Part shown: positions 16,583 to 24,616 of the stretch, piece by piece | Layout: every line of letters starts with the position of its first letter | Numbering within the stretch: the stretch's first letter is position 1 | Assembly (NCBI RefSeq): GCF_006716115.1 | Contig: NZ_VFOO01000001.1 | Location: 62,001-126,000 of the forward strand | Source: Subtercola boreus | GTDB lineage: Bacteria > Actinomycetota > Actinomycetes > Actinomycetales > Microbacteriaceae | DNA length: 64,000 nt | Reading direction: 5' to 3' | The notes under the pieces: model-generated | Database searches by the model: none | What the model was told of the DNA's origin: nothing | What the model saw: the letters and a program-made list of their open reading frames with translations, nothing else | Translations under genes and position numbers: made by a program

Positions 16583-18385
16583 CGGAGCGGCGTCGGTCGG
16601 GGGAACATCCGGAGCGGAGTCGCCCGTCCGGGCATCCGGAGCGGGGTCGCCCGCCCGGGCATCCGGAGCAGCTGCGTTCCTCTTCTGCTTCGCGTACCGC
16701 TTGCCGGTCTCGAGGTCGACCGCGATGAGCCCCGTCGGCAGGTTCGAGAGGTCGCGGGCGATCACCGTGGTCTCCTCGGAGTCGGGCAGACGTATGCCGA
16801 CAGGGTAATGTTCGCCGGCGAGGATCAGGTCGCTGCGGCGTTCGAGTGTCTGGCCTTTGAAGAAGGCCGGGCTCCGCCAGCGCATGATCAGCATCAGAAT
16901 GACGCCCAGCACGAGAGATCCCACGCCGACGACCGCGACCGCTCCGATGCCGAAGATCGTCACGTTCTCGTCGTTCTCGTCGGTCAGCCAGTCGGGCAGC
17001 GCGTACTGGATCAGCCCGAAGATGAACACGGCGGTGAGCATCAGCCCACCGAGCAGCGGGATCAGCCCGCGCATGATGAAGTCGCGGAACGTCGCCGTCA
17101 GCGTGCGCCGGTAGTACCAGACGCAGGCGAAGCCCGTGAGGCCGTAGTAGAAGGCGATCAGCAGGCCGACCGACCCGATCAGCGCGCTCAGCAGCGTGGG
17201 CGAGATCAGCGTGAACAGCAGGTAGAACGCGGCAGAGATGATGCCCATCCCGACGGTCGACCAGGTCGGCGTGAGGAACTTCGGGTGGATCTTCGCGAAA
17301 CTCTCGGGTACCGCCTTGTAGACCGCCATCGAGAGGGAGGTGCGCGCCGTCGGCAGGATCGTCGTCTGTGTCGACGCAGACGCGGAGGTCAGGATCGAGA
17401 TGTAGAGCAGCGCCAGCATGACTCCGCCGAACGCCGAGTCGCCGAACAGGTCGGGGCCGATCGCGCTGAAGACGTCGCTCGCGTTCTCAGGGTTGCCGAG
17501 GCCGACGCCTTCGGTTCCCACACCGGCGAAGGCGATGGTCGCCACAGCGACGAGGGCGTAGGTCACGAGCAGCAGGAGCGTCGAGATGACGGCGGCGCGG
17601 CCGGGCGTGCGGCCCGGGTCGTCGCTCTCCTCGTTCACGGCGACGGCGGTGTCCCAGCCCCAGTAGATGAAGACGGCGGTGAGGATGGCCGGGGCGATCA
17701 CGGTGCTGAAGTCGAGGTCGAACGGGAGGAACCAGGAGATGTCGGGCATCAGGGAGTACGTCTCGGCGGTGCCGGTGTAGACCTTCACGAGCGCGAAAAC
17801 GGCGAAGGCGACGAGGATCACGACCTCTATGCCGAGAAGGGCATATTGGAGACGGGCGGACACCTCGATGCCGCGATAGCAGATGTAGGTCATAATCGCG
17901 ATCCAGGCGAGACCGGCGACCGTCGACCAGAACACGTCGCCCGAGAGGGCGCTGATCGCGTCGTCGCTGAACAGTTTGCCGACCAGGGTGAACGAGTATG
18001 ACCCCGCGATCTGGGCCAGGTTCGCCATCACGATCACGTCGGCGGCGATGATGCCCCAGCCGCCCATCCAGCCGGTCTTCGGGCCGAACGCCCGCGAGGC
18101 CCACGTGAAGGTGGTGCCGCAGTCGGGCTCGGCCTTGTTGAGCTCCTGGTAGGCCACGGCGATGAAGTACATCGGCACGAACGCAAGCAGGATGATGCCG
18201 GGCGACTTCACGCCCGCGAGCAGGGAGCCGCCCGATGCCACGATGAAACCGAGGCTCGCTGCGAGCGAGTAGGCCGGGGCTGTCGACGCAACACCGACCA
18301 CCACGCTGCCCACGAGACCGAGGGCGCCGCCCTTCAGCCCCTTGCTCTCGACATCCGTGCTGCCTCGTGCGGGAGCTGTTGTCAT
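16580..18385 (-). CDS. APC family amino acid permease with repeat tail
   Basis: 601 residues with 12 or more membrane segments, of the APC/LAT-type amino acid transporters. The N-terminal region GLVGSVVVGVASTAPAYSLA holds the unwound helix 1 glycine motif. Beyond the last helix there is a cytoplasmic domain (from about residue 510) and a tail of near-repeats of PDARAGDPA. The tail is coded by roughly 27-bp repeats that run almost to the stop codon. Substrates are probably amino acids or polyamines; the sequence does not tell which. Confidence 0.87.
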   Translation of the reverse strand: MTTAPARGSTDVESKGLKGGALGLVGSVVVGVASTAPAYSLAASLGFIVASGGSLLAGVKSPGIILLAFVPMYFIAVAYQELNKAEPDCGTTFTWASRAFGPKTGWMGGWGIIAADVIVMANLAQIAGSYSFTLVGKLFSDDAISALSGDVFWSTVAGLAWIAIMTYICYRGIEVSARLQYALLGIEVVILVAFAVFALVKVYTGTAETYSLMPDISWFLPFDLDFSTVIAPAILTAVFIYWGWDTAVAVNEESDDPGRTPGRAAVISTLLLLVTYALVAVATIAFAGVGTEGVGLGNPENASDVFSAIGPDLFGDSAFGGVMLALLYISILTSASASTQTTILPTARTSLSMAVYKAVPESFAKIHPKFLTPTWSTVGMGIISAAFYLLFTLISPTLLSALIGSVGLLIAFYYGLTGFACVWYYRRTLTATFRDFIMRGLIPLLGGLMLTAVFIFGLIQYALPDWLTDENDENVTIFGIGAVAVVGVGSLVLGVILMLIMRWRSPAFFKGQTLERRSDLILAGEHYPVGIRLPDSEETTVIARDLSNLPTGLIAVDLETGKRYAKQKRNAAAPDARAGDPAPDARTGDSAPDVPPTDAAP

Positions 18386-18519
18386 GCGGGCACCACTCTC
18401 TTCTGCGGCTCACCGGCATCACCGGGATAGAGAGACAGTAGTGCCCCGGAGGTTCCGCGCGCCAGAGCCGTCGTGTTACGGCTCTGTGACGGGTTGCGGA
18501 TGCGCGGTGGGGCCGGTGC

Positions 18520-18692
18520 CGTGCCGGGCCGCCGCGCCCGCCTGTCGGCGCCTACGGGCCTGCCCCGTGCCGGGCCGCCACGCCCGCCCGTCGGCGCTTA
18601 CTGGCCTGCCCCGTGCCAGGCCGGCGCCCCGTCGGCGCCTGGGGGCCGGTGCCGTGCCGGGCCGGCGCGCCCGCCTGTCGGCGCCTGCGCCA
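18520..18692. repeat. 46-bp tandem array
   Basis: CGTGCCGGGCC-headed units start at 18520, 18566 and 18612, with a fourth at 18653 after a 5-bp deletion. It lies in the gap 18386-18859, which has no supported gene; 18768-18859 shows only GC-rich sequence. Confidence 0.75.
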
Positions 18693-18700
18693 GCGTTTGA

Positions 18701-18767
18701 CGAATCGGCGGCCACAGCCCGTTCCGCCTCGAATACGCCGACGGTGCTGGGCTCGGCCGCCGATTCG
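18701..18767. repeat. 67-bp palindromic element
   Basis: CGAATCGGCGGC (18701-18712) is perfectly inverted at 18756-18767, and the stem extends inward through AGCCC/GGGCT. It lies beyond the 3' end of the SDR gene. Confidence 0.7.
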
Positions 18768-18859
18768 ATGTTCGCGGGTGGTGCTCAGCGGCCCGCGGCC
18801 CGCGTTGGTTGCGGTGCGGGCCGGGTTGCGGGGCGGGTGGGCAGGCCGGGCATGTCCGC

Positions 18860-19558
18860 TCAGTTCGCGGGAGGCGTGAAGGCGGAGCTCGGCAGATCCT
18901 TCTCGTCGTTCACGATCGCCGCGACGATGCGGTCGGCTACGGCGTCGGGGTCGAGACCCGCGGGGAATGTGGGCGCGGTCCCAGCGAGCGGATGCCGCGA
19001 CAGCTCGGTCTCGGTATGGCCCGGTCGTGCATCCAGAACCCGGATGCCCGACCGCCGCAGCTCGCGCGACGCCGCCTGCACGAACGCGGCCAAGCCGGCC
19101 TTGGACGCCGAATAGGCCGCCATCCCGGCGGTCGGCGACTCGGCGACGATGCCACTGATGGTCACGATGAACGGTTTGCGGCCGGCCGCTGCCGACTCGC
19201 TGAGGCGGGGCAGCGCGCCGCGGATGAGGCGGATCGGCGCCGACGTATTCACGGCGAACAGGGCGTCGAGCGTGTCGTCGTCGAGTTCGCCGACCGGTCC
19301 GAAGGCCACGGCACCGGCCGCGATCACAACCCCGTCGAGGTGTTCCGGGTGGGCCGCGGCGGCTGCGAGAAGCAGGGCGTCGGCGGATTCGGGCGCCCGC
19401 AGGTCTGCGAGGTAGGCGTCGGGCCCGGCCAGCGTCGCGGGGTTGCGCGCCGCCCGCACGACGGTCGTGCCGGCCTCGGCCAGGCGGCTCGCGATGCGCT
19501 GGCCCAGCCCGCCGGACGCACCGACCACCAACACCACAGCACCGTTGATGTTCGTCAT
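18860..19558 (-). CDS. Short-chain dehydrogenase/reductase
   Basis: 232 residues, classical SDR. The nucleotide-binding GASGGLG is at 13-19, the active-site Ser135 is in TISGIVAE, and YSASK gives Tyr149 and Lys153. VLDARPGHTETELSRHP is the loop after the active site that usually reads PG.v.T. The start at 19558 is supported by a TAGGCT box six nt upstream. The arginines after strand 2 (RAARNP) suggest NADP(H). The substrate is unknown. Confidence 0.88.
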   Translation of the reverse strand: MTNINGAVVLVVGASGGLGQRIASRLAEAGTTVVRAARNPATLAGPDAYLADLRAPESADALLLAAAAAHPEHLDGVVIAAGAVAFGPVGELDDDTLDALFAVNTSAPIRLIRGALPRLSESAAAGRKPFIVTISGIVAESPTAGMAAYSASKAGLAAFVQAASRELRRSGIRVLDARPGHTETELSRHPLAGTAPTFPAGLDPDAVADRIVAAIVNDEKDLPSSAFTPPAN

Positions 19559-19564
19559 GCGCCG

Positions 19565-19570
19565 AGCCTA
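19565..19570 (-). promoter_or_regulatory. -10 box TAGGCT, leaderless start predicted
   Basis: Minus-strand hexamer with six nt to the SDR ATG at 19558. Confidence 0.6.
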
Positions 19571-19632
19571 ACCCGGCCGGGTGGATGCCCGGCAGGGCTT
19601 GCGAACGTACGCTGCGCCCTCTCGCATGCACA

Positions 19633-19696
19633 AACGGACGTGGACCAGCCGACAGGAGGCCGCCGGGGCGGTTGTGTTGGCTGGTCCACGCCCGTT
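19633..19696. repeat. 64-bp palindrome between two minus-strand genes
   Basis: The 22-bp arms at 19633-19654 and 19675-19696 match at 20 of 22 positions; both contain CGTGGACCAGCC. The 20-nt loop carries a smaller CCGCC/GGCGG hairpin. Confidence 0.75.
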
Positions 19697-19762
19697 CGAC
19701 GTGTGGACGGGCATCCGCCGACTCGCGACTCACGCCGCAGGTGGGATGCCACCGACCGAAGG

Positions 19763-20413
19763 CTACGCGGTCGCGGTCGCGCGCACGCCCTTCGTCAGAT
19801 TCTCGATCAGCTCGTGCTTGTTCTGCCGCACCACGTAGGCCGGCTGGTCGCGCTCGACGCGCCAGCTCTCCGCGAGCGGACCGACGTTCACGGTGTCGAA
19901 TCCGAGCTCGTCGTAGAGGTTGGTCACCAGTTCTGCGGCCTCCTCGAAGTCGCTCGCGGTGGCGAGGGCGCGGCGGTTCTCGGTGCCGGCGGGGGTGCCG
20001 TCGGTGGTGATGTCGTCGGACTTGATGTGGTTGAAGCCCTTGGCGACCTTGCTGTCGACGAGGTGACGCTGCAGCATGCCCGACACGGTGTCGAGACCGT
20101 TGTCGAGGGCGGCGATGTGGCCGTCGCGCTCGAAGTAGTAGTTGTTGGTGTCGATCACGATCTTCCCCGCGAGAGGCTCGACCGGCACGGCCTCATACGC
20201 CTTCAGCGGCACGGTGACGACGGCGAAGTCGGCTGCCTCTGCGGCCTCGGTCGGGGTCGCGGCGCGAGCCTTCGGGCCGAGGTCGGCCACGAGGTCTGCG
20301 AGCGTCTCCGGCCCGCGCGAGTTGCTGATCACGATGTCGTAGCCCGCCGTGATCGCCGCGCGTGCGACCTGGCTGCCGATGTGTCCTGCTCCGATGATTC
20401 CGATTGTTGTCAT
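19763..20413 (-). CDS. F420:NADP oxidoreductase-like NAD(P)-binding protein
   Basis: 216 residues. GIIGAGHIGSQVARAAITAG is the N-terminal Rossmann motif, followed by ISNSRGPETLADLV, where SNSRGP is the NADP phosphate-binding loop. The fold and length match the F420-dependent NADP reductase family and its F420-independent relatives. DTNNYYFERDGHIAALDNG and VAKGFNHIKSDDITTDG fit the latter group. Other probable F420 enzymes occur in the window, so use of F420 is plausible but not shown. Confidence 0.8.
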   Translation of the reverse strand: MTTIGIIGAGHIGSQVARAAITAGYDIVISNSRGPETLADLVADLGPKARAATPTEAAEAADFAVVTVPLKAYEAVPVEPLAGKIVIDTNNYYFERDGHIAALDNGLDTVSGMLQRHLVDSKVAKGFNHIKSDDITTDGTPAGTENRRALATASDFEEAAELVTNLYDELGFDTVNVGPLAESWRVERDQPAYVVRQNKHELIENLTKGVRATATA

Positions 20414-20454
20414 GTGTGAATGAACCGCGCAGGGTGGGGTTCCTATTCCCGCTT

Positions 20455-20690
20455 GCGCGGGTGGCGGGGTGGTGAGTGTGGCGCCCTGCCGGGCCGCGGC
20501 GCGGGATGGCGGGCAACGGTGCCGGCTGGCGGTGCGGCCGGCGGCCGGGCGGGGCGGTGCGGCCGCGCGGAGCGGTGCGGCTGGGCGGGCCGGGATGGCG
20601 GGCGGGGGTGGCGTCCGTCCGGGCGGGGCGGGGTGGCTGGCGGCGGCGCGGCCGCGCGAGGGCGGCGTCCGGCCGGGCGGCGGCGCGGCG
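20455..20690. repeat. G-rich low-complexity tract
   Basis: The gap 20414-20715 consists mainly of GGCGGGG/GGTGCGGC-type simple repeats on the plus strand. A small CCCGC/GCGGG hairpin lies at about 20448-20461. No gene is supported before the GntR start. Confidence 0.6.
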
Positions 20691-20703
20691 GATGTCGGTG
20701 CGG

Positions 20704-20709
20704 TACGGT
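20704..20709 (+). promoter_or_regulatory. -10 box TACGGT, leaderless start predicted
   Basis: Six nt separate it from the ATG at 20716. Confidence 0.55.
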
Positions 20710-20715
20710 TTCGGC

Positions 20716-21099
20716 ATGACGGAGTCCGACGGGCCGAACGTGTTCACCGTGCGCCTCGACGCGGGTGCGGCCGAGCCGCCGTACGAGCAGGTGCGACGGC
20801 AGGTCTCCGAGGCCGTGCTGGCGGGCATCCTCGTGCCTGGATCGAAACTCCCCACCGTGCGCGGTCTCGCCGATGAGCTCGGGGTGGCGGTCAACACCGT
20901 CGCAAAGAGCTATCGCGAGCTCGAATCGGATGGGGTCATCGAGACGCGGGGTCGGAGCGGGTCGTTCGTTGCGGCCTCCGGCGACCCGCGGATGCGCGAG
21001 GGCCAGACCGCTGCCCTGGCCTTCGTGGAGCGGGTGCGTCACCTGGGGTTCACCCGCGACGAGGCCCTCGATCTCGTAAAGGGCGCACTCCGCACCTGA
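20716..21099 (+). CDS. GntR family regulator, YtrA subfamily
   Basis: 127 residues, the short YtrA-type layout without a large ligand domain. The winged helix reads EPPYEQVRRQVSEAVLAGIL, then LPTVRGLADELGVAVNTVAK (recognition helix) and ELESDGVIETRGRSGSFVA (wing). A helical C-terminal piece completes it. The longer upstream open frame is repeat-derived and was excluded; the start is fixed by the promoter six nt in front of the ATG. YtrA-type regulators often control ABC transporter operons, but none is adjacent. Confidence 0.86.
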   Translation: MTESDGPNVFTVRLDAGAAEPPYEQVRRQVSEAVLAGILVPGSKLPTVRGLADELGVAVNTVAKSYRELESDGVIETRGRSGSFVAASGDPRMREGQTAALAFVERVRHLGFTRDEALDLVKGALRT

Positions 21100-21109
21100 G
21101 CCCGGCCGG

Positions 21110-21350
21110 CCGCGGAGCCCTCGTCCCGCGCCCCACACCCGCGCACGCCAACCCTCGCCCACCCCCTCGCGCCCGCCCGCCCGCACACTCCCGCCCGTGC
21201 CCTCCCACCCGTGCCCCCTTACCCCGGGCCCTCTCCACCCGCGCCCGCGCACCCGCGCACCCGCCAACCCGAGCCCGCCAATCCGCGTCCACCCACCCGT
21301 GCCTCCCACCCACCCGCGCCCGCGCGCCCACCCACACCCGCCCTTCCTGG
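21110..21350. repeat. C-rich low-complexity tract
   Basis: Plus strand made of CACCCGCGCCC-type repeats. The gap 21100-21449 holds this tract and the palindrome that follows; no gene. Confidence 0.6.
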
Positions 21351-21360
21351 CAAGAGGGCG

Positions 21361-21422
21361 CGCGCAAGGGACCCATATGGTCCGTCCTTTTCGGCGATGG
21401 GACGATATGAGTCCCTTCGCGA
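21361..21422. repeat. Intergenic palindrome, family copy B
   Basis: Left arm CAAGGGACCCATATGG (21365-21380); the right arm read on the opposite strand is GAAGGGACTCATATCG. It shares the 13-mer AAGGGACCCATAT with the copy at 5115. It sits between convergent genes. Confidence 0.75.
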
Positions 21423-21449
21423 CGCCCGCACGGTCGTGAGCAGGGGGAA

Positions 21450-22001
21450 TTACGCTTCGGCGGCGCGCTCGCGGAACGCGACCATGTTCATCCGGTTGCC
21501 GCACCGCACGCTGCAGAAGCGTTTCGAGCCGTTGCGGGAGAGGTCGAGCAACAGGCCGTCACAGTCGTCGGCTGCGCACGCCCGCAGGCGGCCGTTCTCG
21601 TCCGACCGGATCACGTCGACGAGCGCCAGTGCGACCTCGACCCGGATCCGCTCGGCCAGCGGCGCCTCCGGGTCGGTCGCGTGCAGGTGCCAGTCGAGGG
21701 TGTCGTGCCGCACCAGCTGGGGGAGTGCCCGCGCGTCGGACAGCATCGCGTTGACCTCGCCAACCGCGTCGGTGCGGGCGAGCATCCAGACCCGGCGGAG
21801 CCTCGCGCGGGTGGCGCGTACCTCCGCGAGTTCGAGGTCGTCGAGGTCGATGCGTCCGGAGTACTGCCAGAAGCTCAGGATCGCGCCGAGTTCGGCGGGG
21901 GTCGCGAGGGCGTCGAGGCCGCTCTTCGTCGCGCCGGCGACGGTGTTCATGAGGTCGACGGCGAAGCTCAGGGTGTCTTCGGTGTCAGGGGCAAAATGCA
22001 A
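21450..22001 (-). CDS. CGNR zinc finger / ABATE domain protein
   Basis: 183 residues. The N-terminal helical part (LSFAVDLMNTV...) is the stress-associated ABATE-like region. The C-terminus has the CGNR zinc finger: Cys142, Cys147, Cys163 and Cys167 in CGNRMNM. These proteins are thought to be DNA-binding regulators. The start is TTG at 22001, placed 5 nt after AAGGAG. It is divergent from the EamA exporter gene and so a candidate regulator of it. Confidence 0.85.
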   Translation of the reverse strand: MHFAPDTEDTLSFAVDLMNTVAGATKSGLDALATPAELGAILSFWQYSGRIDLDDLELAEVRATRARLRRVWMLARTDAVGEVNAMLSDARALPQLVRHDTLDWHLHATDPEAPLAERIRVEVALALVDVIRSDENGRLRACAADDCDGLLLDLSRNGSKRFCSVRCGNRMNMVAFRERAAEA

Positions 22002-22037
22002 GTTGACTCCTTACTGTGGAACACACTACCGTCGGCA

Positions 22038-22083
22038 ACAGGGTGTGAGCGAGAAGACGCACAGGGTGTGAGCGAGAAGACGG
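22038..22083. repeat. Perfect 23-bp tandem duplication in the CGNR/EamA promoter gap
   Basis: Two copies beginning ACAGGGTGTGAGCGAGAAGA at 22038 and 22061 differ only in the last base. They lie just upstream of the EamA ribosome-binding site, in a divergent regulatory gap. Confidence 0.8.
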
Positions 22084-22094
22084 TGAGGAAGACC

Positions 22095-23075
22095 ATGGCG
22101 AAGACGTCGACGTCGAAAGGACTGGCTGTCGCGATCCTGGCCGCGGCCACATTCGGGGCGTCCGGCGCGTTCATCAAGCCGCTGCTCGAAGCGGGTTGGA
22201 GCCCGGCCGCCGCCGTCACCGTTCGCGCCCTCATCGGCGGAATCGTGCTGCTGCCGTTCGCCCTCCTCTCCCTCCGCGGTCGCTGGGCAGCGCTCTGGCG
22301 CGGCCGTTGGCGGGTGCTCGCGATGGCGTTGGTGGGAGTCGCCGGCACGCAGTTGGTGTACTTCGCGGCCATCCAGCGCATCCCGGTCGGAACGGGCATC
22401 CTGATCGAATACATGGCGCCCCTGCTGCTGGTCGCGAGCGTCTGGGCGATCAGCCGGCGCCGTCCGAAGGTGGTCGTGCTCGTCGGATCGGTCATCGCTC
22501 TGGTCGGGCTCGTGCTCGTCGTGTCGCCGGGCGGTGGCGGGGCGATGGATGCACTGGGAATCGTCTTCGCGCTGATCGCCATGGTCGGCTGCGCCCTCTA
22601 CTACGTGATCGCGGCCCGCCCGGCCGACGGTCTGCCCGCGGTGGCGCTCGCCGGATTCGGGCTGCTGCTCGGTGGTCTCGTGCTCGGCGCGGTCGGGCTC
22701 ACCGGCGCCGTTCCGTTCACCGCGTCCTTCGGCGAGGTCGGTCTGCTCGGGGGTTCGGCGCCCTGGTGGATCCCGCTGCTCATCGTCGGCGTCATCAGCA
22801 CGGCGATCGCCTACGCGGCGAGCATCGCGGCCAGCGGGATGCTCGGCTCCCGCCTGGCGTCGTTCGTCGGGTTGCTCGAGGTGGTGGCCGCGACGTTCTA
22901 CGCCTGGCTGCTGCTCGGTGAGGCGCTGTCAGCGGCCCAACTGGTCGGTGGAGCGCTGATCCTCGTCGGAATCGGATTCGTGCGCTCGGAGAAGCGCGCG
23001 GCCGAACCCCTCGCGCCCGGCGCCGATGGCGACCCAGACGCGAGCTTCGACGCCGAACAGTTCGCGAAGGCGTAG
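22095..23075 (+). CDS. EamA family (DMT) transporter
   Basis: 326 residues with ten hydrophobic segments in two EamA repeats (about residues 8-140 and 150-290), as in RhaT/YdcZ-type metabolite exporters. Conserved EamA features include GASGAFIKPLLEAGWSP, GTGILIEYMAPLLLV and LLEVVAATFYAWLLLGE. The ATG at 22095 follows GTGAGGAAG. The tail after residue 300 is acidic and hydrophilic. Divergent CGNR regulator upstream. Substrate unknown. Confidence 0.86.
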   Translation: MAKTSTSKGLAVAILAAATFGASGAFIKPLLEAGWSPAAAVTVRALIGGIVLLPFALLSLRGRWAALWRGRWRVLAMALVGVAGTQLVYFAAIQRIPVGTGILIEYMAPLLLVASVWAISRRRPKVVVLVGSVIALVGLVLVVSPGGGGAMDALGIVFALIAMVGCALYYVIAARPADGLPAVALAGFGLLLGGLVLGAVGLTGAVPFTASFGEVGLLGGSAPWWIPLLIVGVISTAIAYAASIAASGMLGSRLASFVGLLEVVAATFYAWLLLGEALSAAQLVGGALILVGIGFVRSEKRAAEPLAPGADGDPDASFDAEQFAKA

Positions 23076-23234
23076 CCGCGCATCCGGGGCTGCGCCGCCC
23101 GCGCACTCGCGGCGCCCCCGCCCCGCGCCCGCCCCTGCGCCGCCCACGCGAGCCGCGCACCCTGGCGGAGCCGCACACACGCACTTGCGCCGCGCACCCT
23201 GCCCTGCGCTGCACCCGCCCCTGCGTCGCGTCGC

Positions 23235-23393
23235 GCCCCACCGCCGCGTCCCCGCGCCGCGTCCGCCCCTGCGTCGCGTCGCGTCGCGCCCCACCGCCGG
23301 GTCCCCGCGCCGCGTCCGCCCCTGCGTCGCGTCGCGTCGCGCCCCACCGCCGGGTCCCCGCGCCGCGTCCGCCCCTGCGTCGCGTCGCACCCC
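23235..23393. repeat. 53-bp tandem array, three units
   Basis: GCCCCACCGCCG-headed units start at 23235, 23288 and 23341. The whole gap 23076-23500 is GC-rich and repetitive. A TACGGT box (23458-23463) and AGGAGGA serve the next gene. Confidence 0.8.
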
Positions 23394-23500
23394 CCGCGCC
23401 GCGCCGGCAGGCGGCCCGAGCCGGTGCCGCGGGGCATCCACATGCCGGCGCCGTTCGGTACGGTTGTTCCACGGCCACCGTCGCCCCCAGGAGGAACCAC

Positions 23501-24190
23501 ATGCAGCTCGAACGCACCGGCGACGTGTTCGTCATCCGCCTCGATGAGAGCGAGAACCGTTTCAACCCGGGCTGGGTGGGCGACTACCTGAGGCTGCTCG
23601 ATGAGGCCGAGTCGACGTCTGGCCCGGCCGCGCTCGTGACCGCCGGCACCGGCAAGTTCTTCTCCAACGGGCTCGACCTCGACTGGATCACCGCCCACCG
23701 CGCCGAATCGGCGGCCCTCCTCGGAGACGTGCACGAACTCTTCGCCCGCACGCTCTCCTCAGGCCTGCCGACCGTCGCCGCCGTGCAGGGGCACTGCTAT
23801 GCGGCCGGCGCGATGCTCGCGATCGCGCACGACTACCGCATCATGCGGGAGGATCGCGGCTTCCTCTGCCTCCCCGAGATCGACATCAGGGTGCCGTTCA
23901 CCCCCGGCATGGCCGACCTCGTCGCCGGCAAGCTGACTCCGCAGACGGTGCGCGACGCGATGCTGTTCGGCACGCGGTACACGGCTCCGGATGCCCTGCG
24001 AGCCGGCATCGTCGACGAGGTCGCTCCGGCCGACGCCATCGTCGACCGCGCGATCGCGCTGGCCGCCTCACTCGTGGGAAAAGACGCAGCCACACTCCGC
24101 GCGATCAAGCAGGCCGTGCACGCCCACGCCCTCGACTCGCTGCGGAACAACCCGGCGAACACCGCGATCCGCGGGGTCTTCGCGGACTGA
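23501..24190 (+). CDS. Enoyl-CoA hydratase/isomerase family protein
   Basis: 229 residues, crotonase fold. FNPGWVGDYLRLLDEAEST and TGKFFSNGLDLDWI form the first oxyanion loop, and VQGHCYAAGAMLAIAHDYRI the second. CLPEIDIRVPFTPGMADLV is the active-site region. The short form and the position of the acidic residue (PEIDI) resemble the enoyl-CoA isomerase-like PECI/YdbS group more than FadB-type hydratases. The ATG follows AGGAGGA with ideal spacing. It appears to be a single-gene unit. Confidence 0.86.
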   Translation: MQLERTGDVFVIRLDESENRFNPGWVGDYLRLLDEAESTSGPAALVTAGTGKFFSNGLDLDWITAHRAESAALLGDVHELFARTLSSGLPTVAAVQGHCYAAGAMLAIAHDYRIMREDRGFLCLPEIDIRVPFTPGMADLVAGKLTPQTVRDAMLFGTRYTAPDALRAGIVDEVAPADAIVDRAIALAASLVGKDAATLRAIKQAVHAHALDSLRNNPANTAIRGVFAD

Positions 24191-24335
24191 CGCCTCGGCG
24201 CTCCGCCGTCGGGCCGGCCGCGGCCGCGGCGCCAGTCTGGGGTCCCACCGCTGCGCACGCCGTGGGCCGGACGTTGTCCGGTGGCCGGCCGCTCGCCGCG
24301 GTGCTCCCGAAGTCGCCCTTCGTCGCGGGAATCGG

Positions 24336-24400
24336 GAACCGACACGGAATCGGCGATCCGGCGACATGTGTGACGAGGATGCCCGAATCGGTGTCCGTTC
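24336..24400. repeat. Palindromic element between convergent genes
   Basis: GAACCGACACGGAATCGG (24336-24353) matches the inverted 24383-24400 at 15 of 18 positions around a 29-nt loop. The rest of 24191-24616 is GC-rich without a supportable gene. Confidence 0.6.
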
Positions 24401-24616
24401 GTGGCCGCTCGGGAGGAGCTGGGCCGAACCGTCGCGAATGTAGCCGAGGATCGGCTGTGCTCCTCCCGGATGCGGAGCGGGCAGCGGCTCGGGGAGACGA
24501 GGAGGGGCGCGAGCACAGGGCAGAGAGGGTTTTGCGCGGGCCGGGGCGCGCCGGAGCGCAAGGCGTGGCTCGCGGAGCCGCGCCCTGCGGGGCCGGGCGG
24601 GGTGCGGGCGGGCGCG

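Noticed and set aside
18552-20419. Overlapping open frames across the SDR gene and its flanks on both strands
   Set aside because: Their translations come from the 46-bp array, the palindromes and SDR antisense; only the SDR frame has motifs and a promoter.
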